Shown here: positions 5,801 through 5,910 of the stretch, in pieces | How the letters are laid out: each line of letters begins with the position of its first letter | Position numbering within the stretch: position 1 is the stretch's first letter | Source: Clostridia bacterium | GTDB lineage: Bacteria > Bacillota > Clostridia > Oscillospirales > CAG-272 | Length of the DNA stretch: 5,910 nt | Direction: 5' to 3' | NCBI GenBank assembly: GCA_017420845.1 | Contig: JAFQOC010000258.1 | Coordinates: 1 to 5,910 of the forward strand | Position numbers and translations under genes: made by a program | Notes under the pieces: model-generated | Seen by the model: the letters and a program-made list of their open reading frames with translations, nothing else | Database searches by the model: none | What the model was told of the DNA's origin: nothing

Positions 5801-5910
5801 AGGGAATTGCTGGTCGAATTCGGCTACCCGACGCAGCGTTTCGCATGTCCCCCAAGGCAAAAGGCGACGCTAACATTTACGGAATTTGATGTTGACCCTC
5901 TCGCAGCAGG
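5801..5910. other. unassigned right edge beyond the HAD break
   Basis: No frame on the minus strand continues the HAD N-terminus: one has a stop at 5824-5826, and no frame shows a DxDGT motif. On the plus strand a frame is open from ATG 5684 to the window end, but its first part is antisense to the HAD fragment and the rest shows no motif I recognise. GAATTCGG at 5816-5823 also occurs at 5228-5235, inside the HAD 3' end. I cannot say what this segment is. Confidence 0.4.

Overview
The window looks like a GC-rich chromosomal segment from an anaerobic Firmicute of the gut Clostridia type. This is inferred from strong AGGAGG-type ribosome sites, a short lipoprotein signal peptide, an extracytoplasmic-function (ECF)-like sigma factor with a long tail, and a stand-alone NifS/IscS-type cysteine desulfurase. 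No single marker fixes the taxon. There are no rRNA or tRNA genes, transposases or CRISPR arrays.

Left half (1-2706, plus strand): a short leader with a possible ECF-type promoter precedes an ECF-like sigma factor (start 80). Its region 4 is broken by an apparent one-base deletion near 523. With one G restored, the sigma frame runs without a stop into a downstream reading frame ending at 2706, giving one polypeptide of about 875 residues: an N-terminal sigma factor and a cytoplasmic-looking tail of about 700 residues. The tail has helical segments and a duplicated aromatic-rich module. As sequenced, the tail can be translated separately from ATG 613, which has its own ribosome site. A strong bidirectional terminator (2731-2763) separates this unit from the convergent genes on the right.

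Right half (2767-5787, minus strand): reading leftward, an N-terminally truncated Cof-type HAD phosphatase fragment is followed by a two-domain secreted lipoprotein and then a complete cysteine desulfurase. Between the last two lies a 7-bp-period palindromic repeat (GATACAA / TATCTTG) that folds into a long hairpin and is followed by a U-tract on the minus strand. A compact GC hairpin sits inside its right arm.

Right edge (about 5800-5910): sequence I cannot assign. The HAD frame is closed by a stop there and the family's N-terminal catalytic half is missing, so this is a deletion, an insertion or an assembly junction.

The most unusual system here is the sigma factor with a giant duplicated-module tail, possibly a one-protein sense-and-transcribe regulator, with no anti-sigma gene visible. 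Its integrity depends on whether the frameshift is real.
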